Shown here: piece after piece, positions 12,401-22,008 of the stretch | How the letters are laid out: each line of letters begins with the position of its first letter | Position numbering within the stretch: position 1 is the stretch's first letter | NCBI GenBank assembly: GCA_001936135.1 | Contig: CP012817.1 | Location: 3,844,001-3,908,000 of the forward strand | DNA: 64,000 nt | From: Saccharomycopsis fibuligera x Saccharomycopsis cf. fibuligera | Taxonomy: Eukaryota; Ascomycota; Saccharomycetes; Ascoideales; Saccharomycopsidaceae | Direction of reading: 5' to 3' | Notes under the pieces: generated by a model | What the model saw: the letters and a program-made list of their open reading frames with translations, nothing else | Database searches by the model: none | What the model was told of the DNA's origin: nothing | Program-made: the position numbers and the translations under genes

Positions 12401-12842
12401 AAAAATGTTGCAATATCACAATAGCAAGCAACTGTTTATTAATCAACTTAACTGTAGAACTGCCCGTAAATAAAGTATTTCTCTTATCATTGGCAATGAC
12501 AAGTGTGATCAATTTGTTTGCTGTATCAAAAAGAGAACTATTATTGACATACTTGAGCAAGCTGAAACTCAAGATATAGTCCTTGGCAATGAGTTTGTCT
12601 AAATTAATCGACAAATGTTGAACAGATAAATCCAAATTGGCTTCTTGATTGTAAAAATCTATCAAGTCATTAAGGTTGGTAGTTATTCTATCGAATGCTT
12701 TTTTATTTGTATCTTCATTACTCTCAATCTTCAAGTTACATAGATATGTGAAGAGCTGAGAAGCATAAGTAAAAAGAAGATGCTTTGCGTCAGGGTTGTC
12801 CTTCAAAGAAGCGGAAAGCTCTTTAAAATTAAACTTCTCCAT
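6468..12842 (-). CDS. LAA1: Large AP-1 accessory protein Laa1 (HEATR5 family)
   Basis: Very large HEAT-repeat protein (2124 residues from this ATG) that works with the AP-1 clathrin adaptor at trans-Golgi and endosomes. Helical HEAT-like repeats run along the whole length, for example VHYWSLYSLVTLVESHL, RLRVKAIIINAAIAIHGLL and SLRLVGIHILGDIITIYAD. The block LRGKRRIKLSVLNSWAELKIY also fits the Laa1/HEATR5 family. There is no signal or membrane segment. The reading frame stays open upstream to a GTG at 12965, but the first ATG is at 12842 and the protein then begins MEKFNFKEL, so I take that start. Length is close to the ~2000-residue S. cerevisiae protein. The family call rests on length, repeat style and remembered blocks, so other giant HEAT proteins are not fully excluded. 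Confidence 0.78.
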   Translation of the reverse strand: MEKFNFKELSASLKDNPDAKHLLFTYASQLFTYLCNLKIESNEDTNKKAFDRITTNLNDLIDFYNQEANLDLSVQHLSINLDKLIAKDYILSFSLLKYVNNSSLFDTANKLITLVIANDKRNTLFTGSSTVKLINKQLLAIVILQHFFDTYGYDLTSLAPILIQYCYKSIKTIAGSSKTLFSSNVALTELTILLVKILRNNGVTTLDDSIHSKLLKVVKQLIKLLSDTKDVKNYNTINGVNLPIVPIANAFEILCHLIDFERKYSTINVKTHKDKNLFVNQLSKEYTNYLLMGFSCNHKVVRQSSAKALGELFYKNLLKNNISSLDNVLAFFTNIYLSNNDIIVRSTVFVSLTHFLTLNDAQNRGFLYENFFSILDNIKSLVSNPLLSLENFNNNKTFSQIYWFYEKYYLKSLGQFNKTLVLQKLIDSEYLNNEPLLLNNPIFVQVLLKILEFLIKDLGPTVASYQEQLKLILLKLVGDRNFQVRIHAVNTFVFYCQNFPNQIQSILNHCLSEIQTVFRKVGQVGVTSSTTPGASGSDTEKRVEPSHIVTDFSKIHGYANCIAFLIKIIDKEYVSQDVIARTLTFASSQLKSVSTITSSNLLGNNSDKTEKSLTEIKLSFNKKLISWTLLTGLMNVDESFLKIHISQFFIFWKNLLTHNYQSTFGSSNESDLVKLKMEEVFRNLEIRNYAVTCLLNFLNNVSVTPEISKQSSFLLTKCLSYVNSLEANLNKLTGKEREDVYNNDKEAVILLHKKRILQCYIKLSNYLKNDLNSSILIFALKNFSNPEIFNEEIDTLANIALKDKERDKEKELKVFKSHLHNEKQSYSVGEDLNNHDLYLVNDGLSYGLSSKLKSGFISELSVKYSKHDQSSKEAYKTDIDIEDIKVLPDSIEGKDTYSHYVPMTWVDKYEERVLFNPFTAFISNDYLLKVYDESYSSTEEFSYGLNTSIIDLSIEIFSLVFPYLSSKIQQSLLEQMRGNLLSKKASRLRVKAIIINAAIAIHGLLSVCRKNGITLENNILPTLMETLKSIDLKEPFVFQLNANSISLLSSQFPNITERTNIHINDIVENNNPFTRSADVLIISDIYKYNSQNFNTILDVILSLTTDPHPVVHYWSLYSLVTLVESHLSINNSLGSQILEKLEAFLLNDDYTIHKSSNLTSNFSLFFQSDKLIARLVRSIILSLGPNVRELKPRSKELLSNLLTSFLFVESDPVILQETLKSIQNLMIFDKNAFSLRIYIKVLNYLLKNNLKSSVGNYNQSLPIFNDTNEVFPTTSSHNLLNRVLSCYFQLIKIFPVENVLEREIKQFLWICVDFNPDFKDLQLLIRYWLESSIDIKWFTVLNTLYRIHRNKLYDELYGSYKATLTKHNKKTIRVDIQDEEIESMAKGAESAEGDNRAGNADGTNSNAVSNTAESEEPSSHKFKLFVLELIQLLLSNAKTDFKLYQQFQPKIQDLVKVSFSASTSSIMSLRLVGIHILGDIITIYADAKDQLYDSVSLLEQQQAQITAALTPAFTSDSSTILASEAINVCAKFVGSNIVSVDRCGRILRILVTSLEEFSSQGEPKIGEVEIVTLRGKRRIKLSVLNSWAELKIYSKLQKNDENTRKNSEQISAFVDKYLEILVPMWILALREYSSLKYGNDIEEPGDKEAELQLYEACWINFVDVIGCIIEEQGQLIYSLLENDASNFFFVLFAQCIEVLIKPSSIQNSTSLFSSTSKAKNNYRVLAALNKLLHSKISSDIIFQDQVFAESIDLFDRLILVSDDEEKLVIIDIISGLFLNYFNLQDKSAQDFTDNIGKLFELLRVIMISIVNIIPFIGDENAGSDVGKKDFTQIQTTILKKSFSALVNMIEKFPVVMEVDLFSSLLYVFSLIYLNEEYKDVLVPIILSNIKQIITSLNNHGSHDLVNYFYQLIRPSFKNSSSSILTIMVLITTAGDLLNINTDDINLLIDSLVASLLERASLPVGIQSIKSLILYATKSNSAAGITIMKKLIPSLVKLLVNKNDQIEDPRVIIEMIVLYSKQFSEKEQLVPIFTIIIPLICWYDEKLGADFVSGQFKQYLHDKLLNLLNLSSESFKVVVNEVLSVEQKSKTENLVKFDISAFNSRFSNEQKSSQQSHIQLKMFGS

Positions 12843-14020
12843 GTTCGACGGTATTGCTGGAAGGTACAAGCAAGTTTCGGTCCCTAGATTGATTATAAGT
12901 TCGCTGTTTCTATCACTGCGGGCGCCAAGTGGTTGATTTTGTTTTGATGCGTATCGTTTAGCCACTCTCCGATTGCACGCTGTACAACTTCTCTATAGAC
13001 ATTAAGGGATACCCGGAAATGTTATACACTTAAAAAGCTGGTCGTCAGCAAACATTGAGGAACTGAATCAATCCAACAATCAAACATTGGCAAAAGAAAA
13101 GCCACAATCCAAATTGCATCCCATATATAGATCTGAGAAATGTCCAAAGCAATTAATTATGAGATAAGAATAATGAACTTTTTGAAAAAGTTTCTTTATG
13201 GTGCGTAAATGAGCAATGTACAGGGGAAAAAATAAAGCAAAGCAGTAAAAAGGCATATTGTAACAACTGTTAGATTTTAACTCGCAAGCCAGGGCAGTGT
13301 CAAGCATAACGATACCGGTAGACAATCCAACAGATCTATGTGTACAGCACAACGTTCTTGAAAAAAGCCCCGAATACATTCTTGAAAAATTTGTGTTCGG
13401 CGGTTAGTTCACCTAATTTACCATATCATCATCATAAGGTGTTTGAGCAATAACTTTTTTGTTTCACTTTAAGCTTTGAATTTACACTACAATAGTGATA
13501 GACAACCTCCAGTAAAAACAAAAGCAACCCACGGGGCTTCAGCGTTTTGCACTTCAATAAGCACTTGATTGAGAATATCAGCCGCGATATGAAATCTAGA
13601 CCAGCTATACACGTTTCAAACATCTTTTTGTACAATCGCTATTTACACCTGGTGAGCTGTAGGCTTAAAAACATTGTGAAACTCTGAGTCTGGAAGGGAT
13701 GGCGTTTTTGCCGGTGTATTGTTTTCTGATCCGGATTCTGAATTGTAGATCAAAACTTAACCGGATAATTCGCCGGAGTGGTCGCAGTGCTCATATCATT
13801 CTCATATGGTGCTGATCCAAGTGGACAACACAATGCTCAAAGAAAGGGAGAGGCGCACCCTCTCATGTATATATACAAAGAAAACAACGGCTATTATCTC
13901 GAACGAGAAGGGGCCGTTATAAAAATCTTACAATTTCATTCAAATTAAAGTTTCGCTTCAAGAGAGGCTGTAACTTCAAAGTTAGTTTACAGTGAGCTAT
14001 TTGAGAATTCTACACATGAC

Positions 14021-14021
<1 letters not shown>

Positions 14022-14055
<34 letters not shown>
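14022..14055. repeat. Poly(dA) tract, 34 bases
   Basis: Uninterrupted A run. Such tracts exclude nucleosomes in yeast promoters and are prone to length change and sequencing error. Confidence 0.9.
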
Positions 14056-14057
<2 letters not shown>

Positions 14058-14715
14058 AAAAAAGCAAAGAAAGACAGAGAGCTTTTTTTGTTTCTTTTCA
14101 CCTGCCGCCAAATCCTATCTCGTACAATAGACGAGGCTTCATGAAAGACTACAATAGAATTACTGAAAGAAATTGCGCAATAGATTTTTCTCGCTAGAAT
14201 CCATTTTGCTTTGATTTTGTTCATTTCTTTTTTCAACGTCTATTTCTATTAAGTCCAAATCACAGTCTAAGAACTGGAAGGTGGTCAAACTTTCAGCAGT
14301 GAGGACTGACTTTGTACTCCATTGCTAGCGGCCATGCCAGAAAATACACAAAAAGTCATTTACAAAGTTCCCTAATTTTCAAACTCTGTGTTCATCATCT
14401 CTAAGAAACTTGTAGCTATAGAGCACAATTGTGTTTGTATTGGGTGAAACTGGCAGCGTTATTGCTGTTTCTGCTGCTTTACCCTGCATGTACATGCGCT
14501 TGTCTCGACCTCTGGATGCAAGCAGATCAACATGTCGCAGCACAGAGATCTCTCAACAATTGGCAATAAACTTTGCACTCCGGCGAGAAACCACAGAGGC
14601 TAATTGTCTTCTAATATCAGTGTATCGGTACAGTTAAAACTCTCTTTAAAGCAAAACCACTTCAGTGGCTCCTCCAAATAGAAATGTTATGATAGACATG
14701 TGGAAGAAAAAACAG

Positions 14716-14723
14716 TATATAAA
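14716..14723 (+). promoter_or_regulatory. TATA box of the secreted repeat-protein gene
   Basis: TATATAAA lies 118 bases before the ATG at 14841, followed by a T/A/C-rich leader, typical of a yeast TATA-containing inducible promoter. Confidence 0.6.
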
Positions 14724-14840
14724 GTACTGATACCCAGTTTTTGTTGGAAAATACATCTCTCATTTTTTATTCAAAATATCAACACATCTTTAACAAATCT
14801 TATCTTTATCTATAACACTCATTTACATTTCTACATCAAA

Positions 14841-15296
14841 ATGCAATTTTCACTTATCGCTGCTTCTATTGCGCTTTTAACCACCGCTAAGGGTGCCGCT
14901 ATTTCTCCTTCCTCTGTATCTTTTCCTCCTCTTCCAACTGGCAATGCTACTGCTCCTGCCCCTTTCCCATCTGGTAATTCTACTGCTCCTCCATCTTTTT
15001 CGTCTTACAACTTCACCATTCCTTTCCCATCTTGCAATTCTAGCAACGGTACTGCTTCTCCACCACCAGTTCCTGAAACCACCACTTTATATAAAAGACA
15101 CTGGTATCCTATCGGAAATGCAACTGCTCCACCATCAGGCTTGAACGCTACTGCTCCACCATCAGGCTTGAACGCTACTGCTCCACCATCAGGCTTGAAC
15201 GCTACTGCTCCACCATCAGGCTTGAACGCTACTGCTCCACCATCAGGCTTGAACGCTACTGCTCCACCATCATCAGCTCCTTTAACTCTTATTTAA
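14841..15296 (+). CDS. Small secreted Pro/Ala/Asn-rich repeat protein
   Basis: 151 residues. The N-terminus MQFSLIAASIALLTTAKGA is a clear secretory signal peptide, so I start here although the frame is open upstream to 14700. The mature part is rich in Pro, Ser, Thr and Asn, with many N-glycosylation sequons (NAT, NST, NFT). A single Lys-Arg (Kex2-type) site precedes HWYPIG. The C-terminal third is five perfect copies of the nine-residue unit GLNATAPPS. There is no GPI signal or membrane segment, so the product is likely released or wall-trapped. I do not recognise the family. It sits tail to tail with the CLPTM1-like gene, 293 bases away. Function is unknown; a mating pheromone precursor was considered and rejected. 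Confidence 0.75.
   Translation: MQFSLIAASIALLTTAKGAAISPSSVSFPPLPTGNATAPAPFPSGNSTAPPSFSSYNFTIPFPSCNSSNGTASPPPVPETTTLYKRHWYPIGNATAPPSGLNATAPPSGLNATAPPSGLNATAPPSGLNATAPPSGLNATAPPSSAPLTLI
15138..15272 (+). repeat. Five perfect tandem copies of a 27-bp coding repeat
   Basis: Copies begin at 15138, 15165, 15192, 15219 and 15246 and are identical at every base, so silent positions have not diverged. Each encodes GLNATAPPS with one N-glycosylation sequon. Confidence 0.95.
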
Positions 15297-15589
15297 GTAG
15301 CCAAATTAACATATCCGGCTAATTTGCCTCTGTTTATATTTTTAACTTTTACTATTCTTTAACTCTGTTGTTCCTATGTTTTTGTTCTAGTTCTTCAGTT
15401 TTGGTTCCTTTCATACCCTTTATTATCCTTTTCTTTTTTTGGTAAGTTTCTTTTATGCTGGTGCTTCAATGGTTTGTAAATGATTTTTTCTTCTGGTTAA
15501 ATAAATATACAATATAAATTTAAAATTTCACAATTAAAAAGTAATATTAACAGTAACAGTATAATTTATCATAGTCATTATAGTTTCTT

Positions 15590-17041
15590 TTATAAAAAGT
15601 AATACGCAATATTTAGCATATCAATAAGTCCATTTTTGAAGTGGCTTACCGGCCAGCTTAAAAGCCCAGACTCAATCCAAGAAAAGCTATGAAAGTATTG
15701 TAATATCAGCAGGACAAAATTATTTGCCCATAAAAAGCATTTCATTACATTCCACCTATCCACCACTTTAATCTCAAGATTTATATACTCTTTATCTTCA
15801 ATGTCATCATCATCATTATTATCATCATTACTTAAGACGCAACCCGGTACACGTACTAGCTGATTTTTTTGAGATGCAAACCGATGATAATGCACCACCG
15901 GATAGTATAAGGAAATGGTTCCTGAAAGCTTGTCTCTCCTGTTTGTTCTGTCCAAGTCAATAGCCTTTTGCAAGTATTGGGGTAACATCGGATATTCTAA
16001 AATATGCAGCCCTTTTGATGGATAATGGATAATGAAGGAAAGCAATGGATTGATGAACAAATCACCGCTAACATGGGCTACCACAAGTTCTTCTCTTGGT
16101 ATCTCTACCGTTTTGTGAAACACGTTGTTTAAGTCTTCAAGCTTTGTCATAGAATCACTGACCTTACTTCCATGAGTCAGTAAGTACAAATGCAAGAAAA
16201 TAGGTAGATCGCTTTGAGCTAACTTGACAAGTTTTCTCCGAGAAAACTTCAACTGTAGATCCTCTTTCAATAACCCGTTATTATTGAGCCTCAAGTCTGT
16301 AACAACTAAGTTTGGTTCAGATAAAATGTTTTTAGGATGACTTATATTGAAGTTCCGTTTGGTGTTTACGAAAACTCTCAAATCATAGTGATTTGGACCA
16401 TTTCTAGCATCTATGCTGTCCCTAATATTATTAAACCATATAGGCAAAATTTTCTGTGGCGGTAGTCTAGAGTTAATGTAGACAATGTCTTCTTTAGTTG
16501 GCCCTTCTTTAGGTATGTTGGTTTGTCTCTTGGGCATCACTACTTGTGTAAAATCAGAGATCTTCAATGAGGCAATGTAAGATTTTGAAGACAAGTATTC
16601 CTGTGGAGATACTCCTTCTGGTGCCTTGAAACCAATATTTATCAATTCATTGGCTTTTATGATTTGGCCTCTGTTCCTACTGCTGCTACTTGCTTGCGAA
16701 CCTCCAAGTGCGCGCCCATTGTCGTTGTTCATTTGGCCGCTTTTATTCACTTGGCCGCTGTCACTCAATTCAGTATCAGACAACTTACCAAGCACATGGA
16801 AAAGTAAATTAACTGCTAACACTAAAATAATAACATACTTTATTACTTCAATAATACGGCTGGGCCAAGATGTGTCCTTTTCTTCCTCAGCATATGTTGA
16901 TTCTCGAATCACTGGTAGTGGTTTAACCTTCGCTCGTTGAAATCGCTGCTGGCCAACGCCACTTTGTTGTTTCATGCCCGTCAGCGACGATGACGTGTTT
17001 ACCTCATTAATATCATCATCTTTCAGCGTGGCTTTTTGCAT
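15590..17041 (-). CDS. CLPTM1-family membrane protein lacking the C-terminal multi-span domain
   Basis: 483 residues, ATG start. A cytosolic N-terminus (1-60) leads to a membrane segment at about 63-82 (EVIKYVIILVLAVNLL), then a lumenal domain. Family landmarks appear in order: LRVFVNTKRNFNIS, LPIFLHLYLLTHG, LSFIIHYPSKGLHILEYP and SGTISLYYPVVHYHRF. They align by eye with the human CLPTM1 blocks around IYIHVYFTKSG and SGDYYPIIYFNDYW. CLPTM1-type proteins are ER/Golgi proteins, and human CLPTM1L acts as a lipid scramblase in GPI synthesis. Here only one or two hydrophobic segments follow (around 425-475) and the protein stops, whereas relatives continue with some 200-300 residues and several membrane spans. 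Downstream sequence before the neighbouring gene is only 293 bases, so the missing part is not simply out of frame. The truncated form may be inactive or a lineage-specific version. Confidence 0.6.
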   Translation of the reverse strand: MQKATLKDDDINEVNTSSSLTGMKQQSGVGQQRFQRAKVKPLPVIRESTYAEEEKDTSWPSRIIEVIKYVIILVLAVNLLFHVLGKLSDTELSDSGQVNKSGQMNNDNGRALGGSQASSSSRNRGQIIKANELINIGFKAPEGVSPQEYLSSKSYIASLKISDFTQVVMPKRQTNIPKEGPTKEDIVYINSRLPPQKILPIWFNNIRDSIDARNGPNHYDLRVFVNTKRNFNISHPKNILSEPNLVVTDLRLNNNGLLKEDLQLKFSRRKLVKLAQSDLPIFLHLYLLTHGSKVSDSMTKLEDLNNVFHKTVEIPREELVVAHVSGDLFINPLLSFIIHYPSKGLHILEYPMLPQYLQKAIDLDRTNRRDKLSGTISLYYPVVHYHRFASQKNQLVRVPGCVLSNDDNNDDDDIEDKEYINLEIKVVDRWNVMKCFLWANNFVLLILQYFHSFSWIESGLLSWPVSHFKNGLIDMLNIAYYFL

Positions 17042-17805
17042 GTTTGTTGCTACCAGAAGTGCTTTGATACCTTTGGAGTTATACTATGATCGAAATGATC
17101 TTTCAATTAGTGTACGCCAAATGACCAGAAGAAAGAGCTGTCAGCGGCCCGCGTGTTCAAAAAAAAGGTTACCCTCGGGGCATCATGAAGGTAATGGACC
17201 TGTCACAACCGTTCCTTGCATCTTGAAGGTACAATCAGTGTAGGTAGATTTATTGATAGTGGCATTGTACTATTGTACAAAACAATGCTACTATTGTACA
17301 AAACAGGACAAGAAGAATACCAAAAAAAGCATTACTCAAAATTAGTTTGCTGGGCTGTAGCTGTTATTTTCCTTTTGGCAAGAAAAATTTTTTTTTACCT
17401 TTCAGAAAACTATTCGCCCTCACGGCACCATTGATCCCCGGATCATGTCTGCAAGATGATAAAAATACTCAGAATTAAGAAATGATAATTACAAGTATAC
17501 ATATCGGTTTTCGTCTATAATAGTAGATTTTATAAACAAACAAACAATTCCTAAAGCATACGTTAAATTAAATTGATTTGCCTGAAGGTTCCACTCGGTG
17601 GTTGTTTCATTCTGTTAATATTTTTGCTCCGCCCGGTTGTGTACCTTTAGGTGATGATTTTCAGGCACAATGTCCTTTGAATTGTCAATCAAACCAGCAC
17701 CCTAGAGCGTCGAACACGTTTTACAGACCTATATGTTCCAAATAAAAAAAAATAAACAATAGCACATGAAGGGGCTTTAGTCAAGCCATATTTGTGAAAA
17801 GGGGC

Positions 17806-17807
<2 letters not shown>

Positions 17808-17844
<37 letters not shown>
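17808..17844. repeat. Poly(dA) tract, 37 bases
   Basis: Uninterrupted A run between GGGGCGC and GTTATAAA. Confidence 0.9.
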
Positions 17845-17847
<3 letters not shown>

Positions 17848-19925
17848 ATAAATTTGTCTTATAAGATCTTTTGCACCTCAAACGGTTTTATCGAATTTAA
17901 AGTTTAGCTCAGTTTTTATTACTCTTTAGTTTTTTTGTTCATTTTTTTCCAACTCTCGATGTCGTTATATGTAATAGCCATAGCCATTTTGAACTTTTTT
18001 TCTGAAATTTTTCCAACATCAGTTATCTATCAAAAACCACAAATCAATGAGCAATACTCGGTGCTTTGACCATTCCAGCTAAAAATGCTTTATATACCAC
18101 CCTTAACACTAATTCAAACATGTAAAGACATATAAAGTCACCATTGGTGCCTCACTAAGACATTTGCAAGAATTCACTTCTTTACTCATTAAAGTGTAAT
18201 CATTTAAAAAACAGAATTTCATCTGTACGGAGAAATATGTAACTGAGCCAGATTTTGTTGACGCAGGAACAATATATTGTTTACATTATTGATAAATTTC
18301 ATTTCGGCAAGTTATGGTTATACAACTCGTATACATTTTTAAAGTCGCTTAGGGAAGTTGTCGTTGCTTCAGGTGTTTTTTTTTTTGCCTACATGAAGCC
18401 TTTGTCAAACTATTTATTGACGAAAGACAGCAACATATTGAACAATAGCGTGCCTATTTGCCCGCCTGGTAGACTTCAGGAGTGATAGGTGGGAATTTTT
18501 ATGATGCAAGTAATGTAGTTTTTTCCGGTACCGTCAGCAAAAATGGTAGTTTAAATTTTATTGTTCTATGTGCTATAGTGCTTCAAATTTCATTAGTGAT
18601 TTAATTTTGGAAAAAACTCAATACGTAATATATTGCGGGCATGTTTTATAATATTTGTTCCTTTGGTAATCATGCAAACTCAGTTGTGAATACTCTATTC
18701 GTCAGTGCTTCTGTTAAACTCAAAGAAAATATTTATTTCCAGACAGAACTTTAACATCTTGTTTCACGAGTGTATTGGCATACCTTGATTGGGCTTGTAG
18801 TGTCTTTGGACTAGGTAATGATTCTCTGTGGTAGCGTGTAGCATAGTCGAGCAAACAAGATTGAAAAAATTCCTCAACACAACAGTGTACAATATACTTG
18901 CGACGACAAGGTGCTTGTCCTTTGTCGGAAACCACGCTAGCATTGTTCCTTTGTTCAATTGCTATTGTAGCCTCAACTTTTAAGTTGGTTGATTATTTGC
19001 AACTTTCAGGGTCCACGGATATTTTCATGAAGAGCAGTAAGTGGTATATCACAAAGATTGTGGATCATGACAACAGTTTGTATTTAAAGAATAAAAAAAA
19101 AGACAAAAAAAAGCTTTTTTTAACTTATACAAGATGCAGTACTTTTGAGCACCCTACTATTGTTCAAAGGAAATATATATTATCTTGAAGAAACCAAGTA
19201 CTTATTGTGTGGTAATTATCGGCTTTGTGTTAAAAATCCAGTACCGATTCTCTCCCTTTTTTGAGCAATCAAGTAAACTAGCCCAATATATTACCAGTTG
19301 TGAATATCACATACTAACCTTCTAATGAATCACCAACCGGAATTTCAAAAGTAATACCTACGCTTGTTCGTTCATGTAAAGCAACTGCTACGGCTGGGTC
19401 CCCTGAAAGTATCTAGCCAGAGCCGCGTTGCACAGTGGTTTATGCACGCATATTAGCTATAATTGCTGCAAAAACGAATTTTTGCCTTGCAGCATATAGG
19501 CTGCATCGCTTACCACTTTCGGAAAAGCAAATGATCAAGTTAGTGAAAAAGTAAAAACAGCAAGTCAAAAATTGAATGATATTTCAGCGGTGTAGTACAT
19601 TATGAAACTGAAGTCTGCTGGAAATCAAAACTGACATATATGCACCGAGAGTGTTGTAGGTTCAGATTGAAAGGTTCTTTTAGAACAAGACAGATCTATA
19701 GATTGCTCGAAAGAAATCCTGCATTAAAATATGCACGTTTTTTTTTTGTTGCCTTATTGATATTGGTAATTCACTATTTCAGTATTAAGATGTTGGCAAG
19801 CTTGTCTTCTTGTACTGCGTCAAGTTCCTACAGATAATCTAGGAAGCTGGCTTCAGTAGCATTGGAGAACTCTCGAGAAGTTGACTGCGGTGAAAACACA
19901 CTGGTAAGAATTTCTTTTTTTTTTC

Positions 19926-19955
<30 letters not shown>
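19926..19955. repeat. T18-A12 palindromic homopolymer junction
   Basis: A run of 18 T is followed directly by 12 A, giving a perfect inverted repeat with no loop bases. A similar T12-A10 junction lies 0.9 kb further on. Confidence 0.85.
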
Positions 19956-19956
<1 letters not shown>

Positions 19957-20836
19957 CGAAAAGGGTTAGTGTAAAAGCTAAATGTCTTTTTACAACTTCT
20001 ATAGTAAGCAAAGAATGTACTTGCAAAGTATGCAGGTTTTTCGGCTATGTTTCATATACCGAAAACTGTATAGATACTCGTTAATTACAAGATAGAATCC
20101 AGAAGATGTAGAAGTCGGGGTGCAGTAGCCTTACAATTATTTCTATCTCTTAGAGCATGCATGCTATAGCTTTTGGTTACAATATATACTTTTTGCAAAT
20201 TTACACAACAGGCAAAATTCTTCGTCTTGAGGACTGGGAGTCCCACCCCTTGCACCTCTTTGTAGGTTAAAAAACCGTAGTCCTCACCAAAGAGATGCTC
20301 TGGAAGAGAAATTGAATATACCCCAGATTTGCGGTGATCCGCATAGCCTCCCAGATGTCATGTCATGTTGCTAACTTGCTAAATCAGGGACTTTCCCACA
20401 CGCTAGCAGACGTTAGTGCGATTTTCATCGTATCACAGGAGAAAAATTAAAAAAGAGAAAAATATATACACAAAAAGTAACACCGTGAACCATAATTCCC
20501 ATATCCATACTACAATATAGGAGACCCTCAAAGAGACACTTTACGTGTAGTTATTCGAGCTGTGCTTGACGGCGCCAGTTAACCACCGTAGCGACATCGA
20601 ATTGAAACCAGAAACGCGATGAACGGGTGCCAGATTAACTTATGCCACCAATAGTAGAAACACAAAACAGTACAACAACAATCCTCTTTTGCTAAAGTTT
20701 GACATGGTAGCCAGACTTTTCTTTTTTCCCCTTTATGTGGGTCTTCCACTTTCGGCTTCTTACTATTCTATTTTTAACCAGCCAAGCTAACCAAACTCGG
20801 AAAGCTGGGATAAGCAACCCTACCAACTTTGTTTCA

Positions 20837-20858
20837 TTTTTTTTTTTTAAAAAAAAAA
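20837..20858. repeat. T12-A10 palindromic homopolymer junction
   Basis: Twelve T followed directly by ten A; the same architecture as the element at 19926. Confidence 0.85.
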
Positions 20859-21258
20859 GAAAAACAAGCAATTCAACAAGAACATGGGCTATAGAGCCGG
20901 TGAACGTAAACGCGGCGACGGCATGCAACGAAACTTTCGCTCTTTACGAAAATGAATGCATTTTTACAGGTTTTTGTGTAAACCAATTTCCCTTTTGGTT
21001 TCATCATTTTGAGATACTACTATAGGGAGAAATGAACAATACTTTTGAGTTAAAATTTTCCAGCAGCCGAACGCCACATCGGTAATATCGCATTGCTCTC
21101 CCTATATGTGAGCTGCGTCCTTTACAGTTAAATTGATATTGCAAGATAATGTTAGCGAAGCCTGGAAATGCAATACCAGTTAGCACTTGGAACATATTTT
21201 TTTGCACACTGCAACACAATCAGCACGATTGTCAAATTTTGCTGTTGACTGCACGAGC

Positions 21259-21262
<4 letters not shown>

Positions 21263-21292
<30 letters not shown>
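21263..21292. repeat. Poly(dT) tract, 30 bases
   Basis: Uninterrupted T run in the GC-richer part of the gene-free region. Confidence 0.9.
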
Positions 21293-22008
21293 CACTGTGG
21301 AAGAAGTAAAAATAATATTCCAAGCAGGGCAGTAAATAGAAACGAAGCGAAAAATCTAGAAGCTGGAAGCCTAATTTTTTTTCATGTTCCTTTCCGAGAA
21401 TGCCACAAAAATTACTCCGCCCAGAGTCTCAGCAGTGGTGGGGGTACTTCAAATAAGAGAACTTTTACCAGATTAAAAATAATGTTCGAGTATACACATT
21501 AGCATGCTATCGCCAAGCTTGGTTTTCACTTGGCCACCATTGACGCTGCTCGGAGCCATCCACAAAATACTTCAGAAATTCTCTCACCTGCCGAGTTCTG
21601 TACATCGATCCAAATGCATAAACGCAACCAAGTTTTCTGTGCTGCAGCGCCGCGCATGCTCTGTGAAAATTCGCCCAGAAGAGAAACGTCAAAACCTGTC
21701 CGCTGGATGCCATATACCAGACCAGACGTCTGCAAATTCCTAGCGCCTGCACCAATTTGTTATTGGCCAGACGTGCTGATTAGCCACCGCGTTGTATGAT
21801 ATGTGCGGCCAGGGTTGGAAAATCAGAAACTGTCGGTGCTGTCAACCTTTTTTTAATTGCACGCGTTGAAGGTCCGATTCCGACCGGGATAAAGTACGCA
21901 ATCAAAGCATTTATTGATCAATGTATCGATACAGTTTCAATTTCAGTTGTCCTCTTCTGCTTCTGCTGCTTTTGTCCGCACTGTTTTTGTCCGCATAGGC
22001 CCTCCTGT

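Larger units (their letters stand above)
12843..14840. other. Intergenic, LAA1 promoter side and upstream of secreted repeat protein
   Basis: About 2 kb without a supported gene. It carries an A34 tract at 14022-14055. Open frames at 13080-13379 and 13432-13635 (minus) lack any family feature. The last 120 bases contain a TATA box for the next gene. Confidence 0.5.

Noticed and set aside
12843-12965. 41-residue N-terminal extension of LAA1
   Set aside because: It starts at GTG and lacks ATG. The first ATG at 12842 gives a sensible start.
13080-13379. 99-codon minus-strand ORF upstream of LAA1
   Set aside because: No family features; AT-rich random composition in a promoter region.
14841-15296. 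Alpha-factor-like pheromone precursor
   Set aside because: Repeats are not separated by Lys-Arg or X-Ala dipeptides, and the unit is a glycosylated Pro-rich motif, not a 9-13 residue pheromone.
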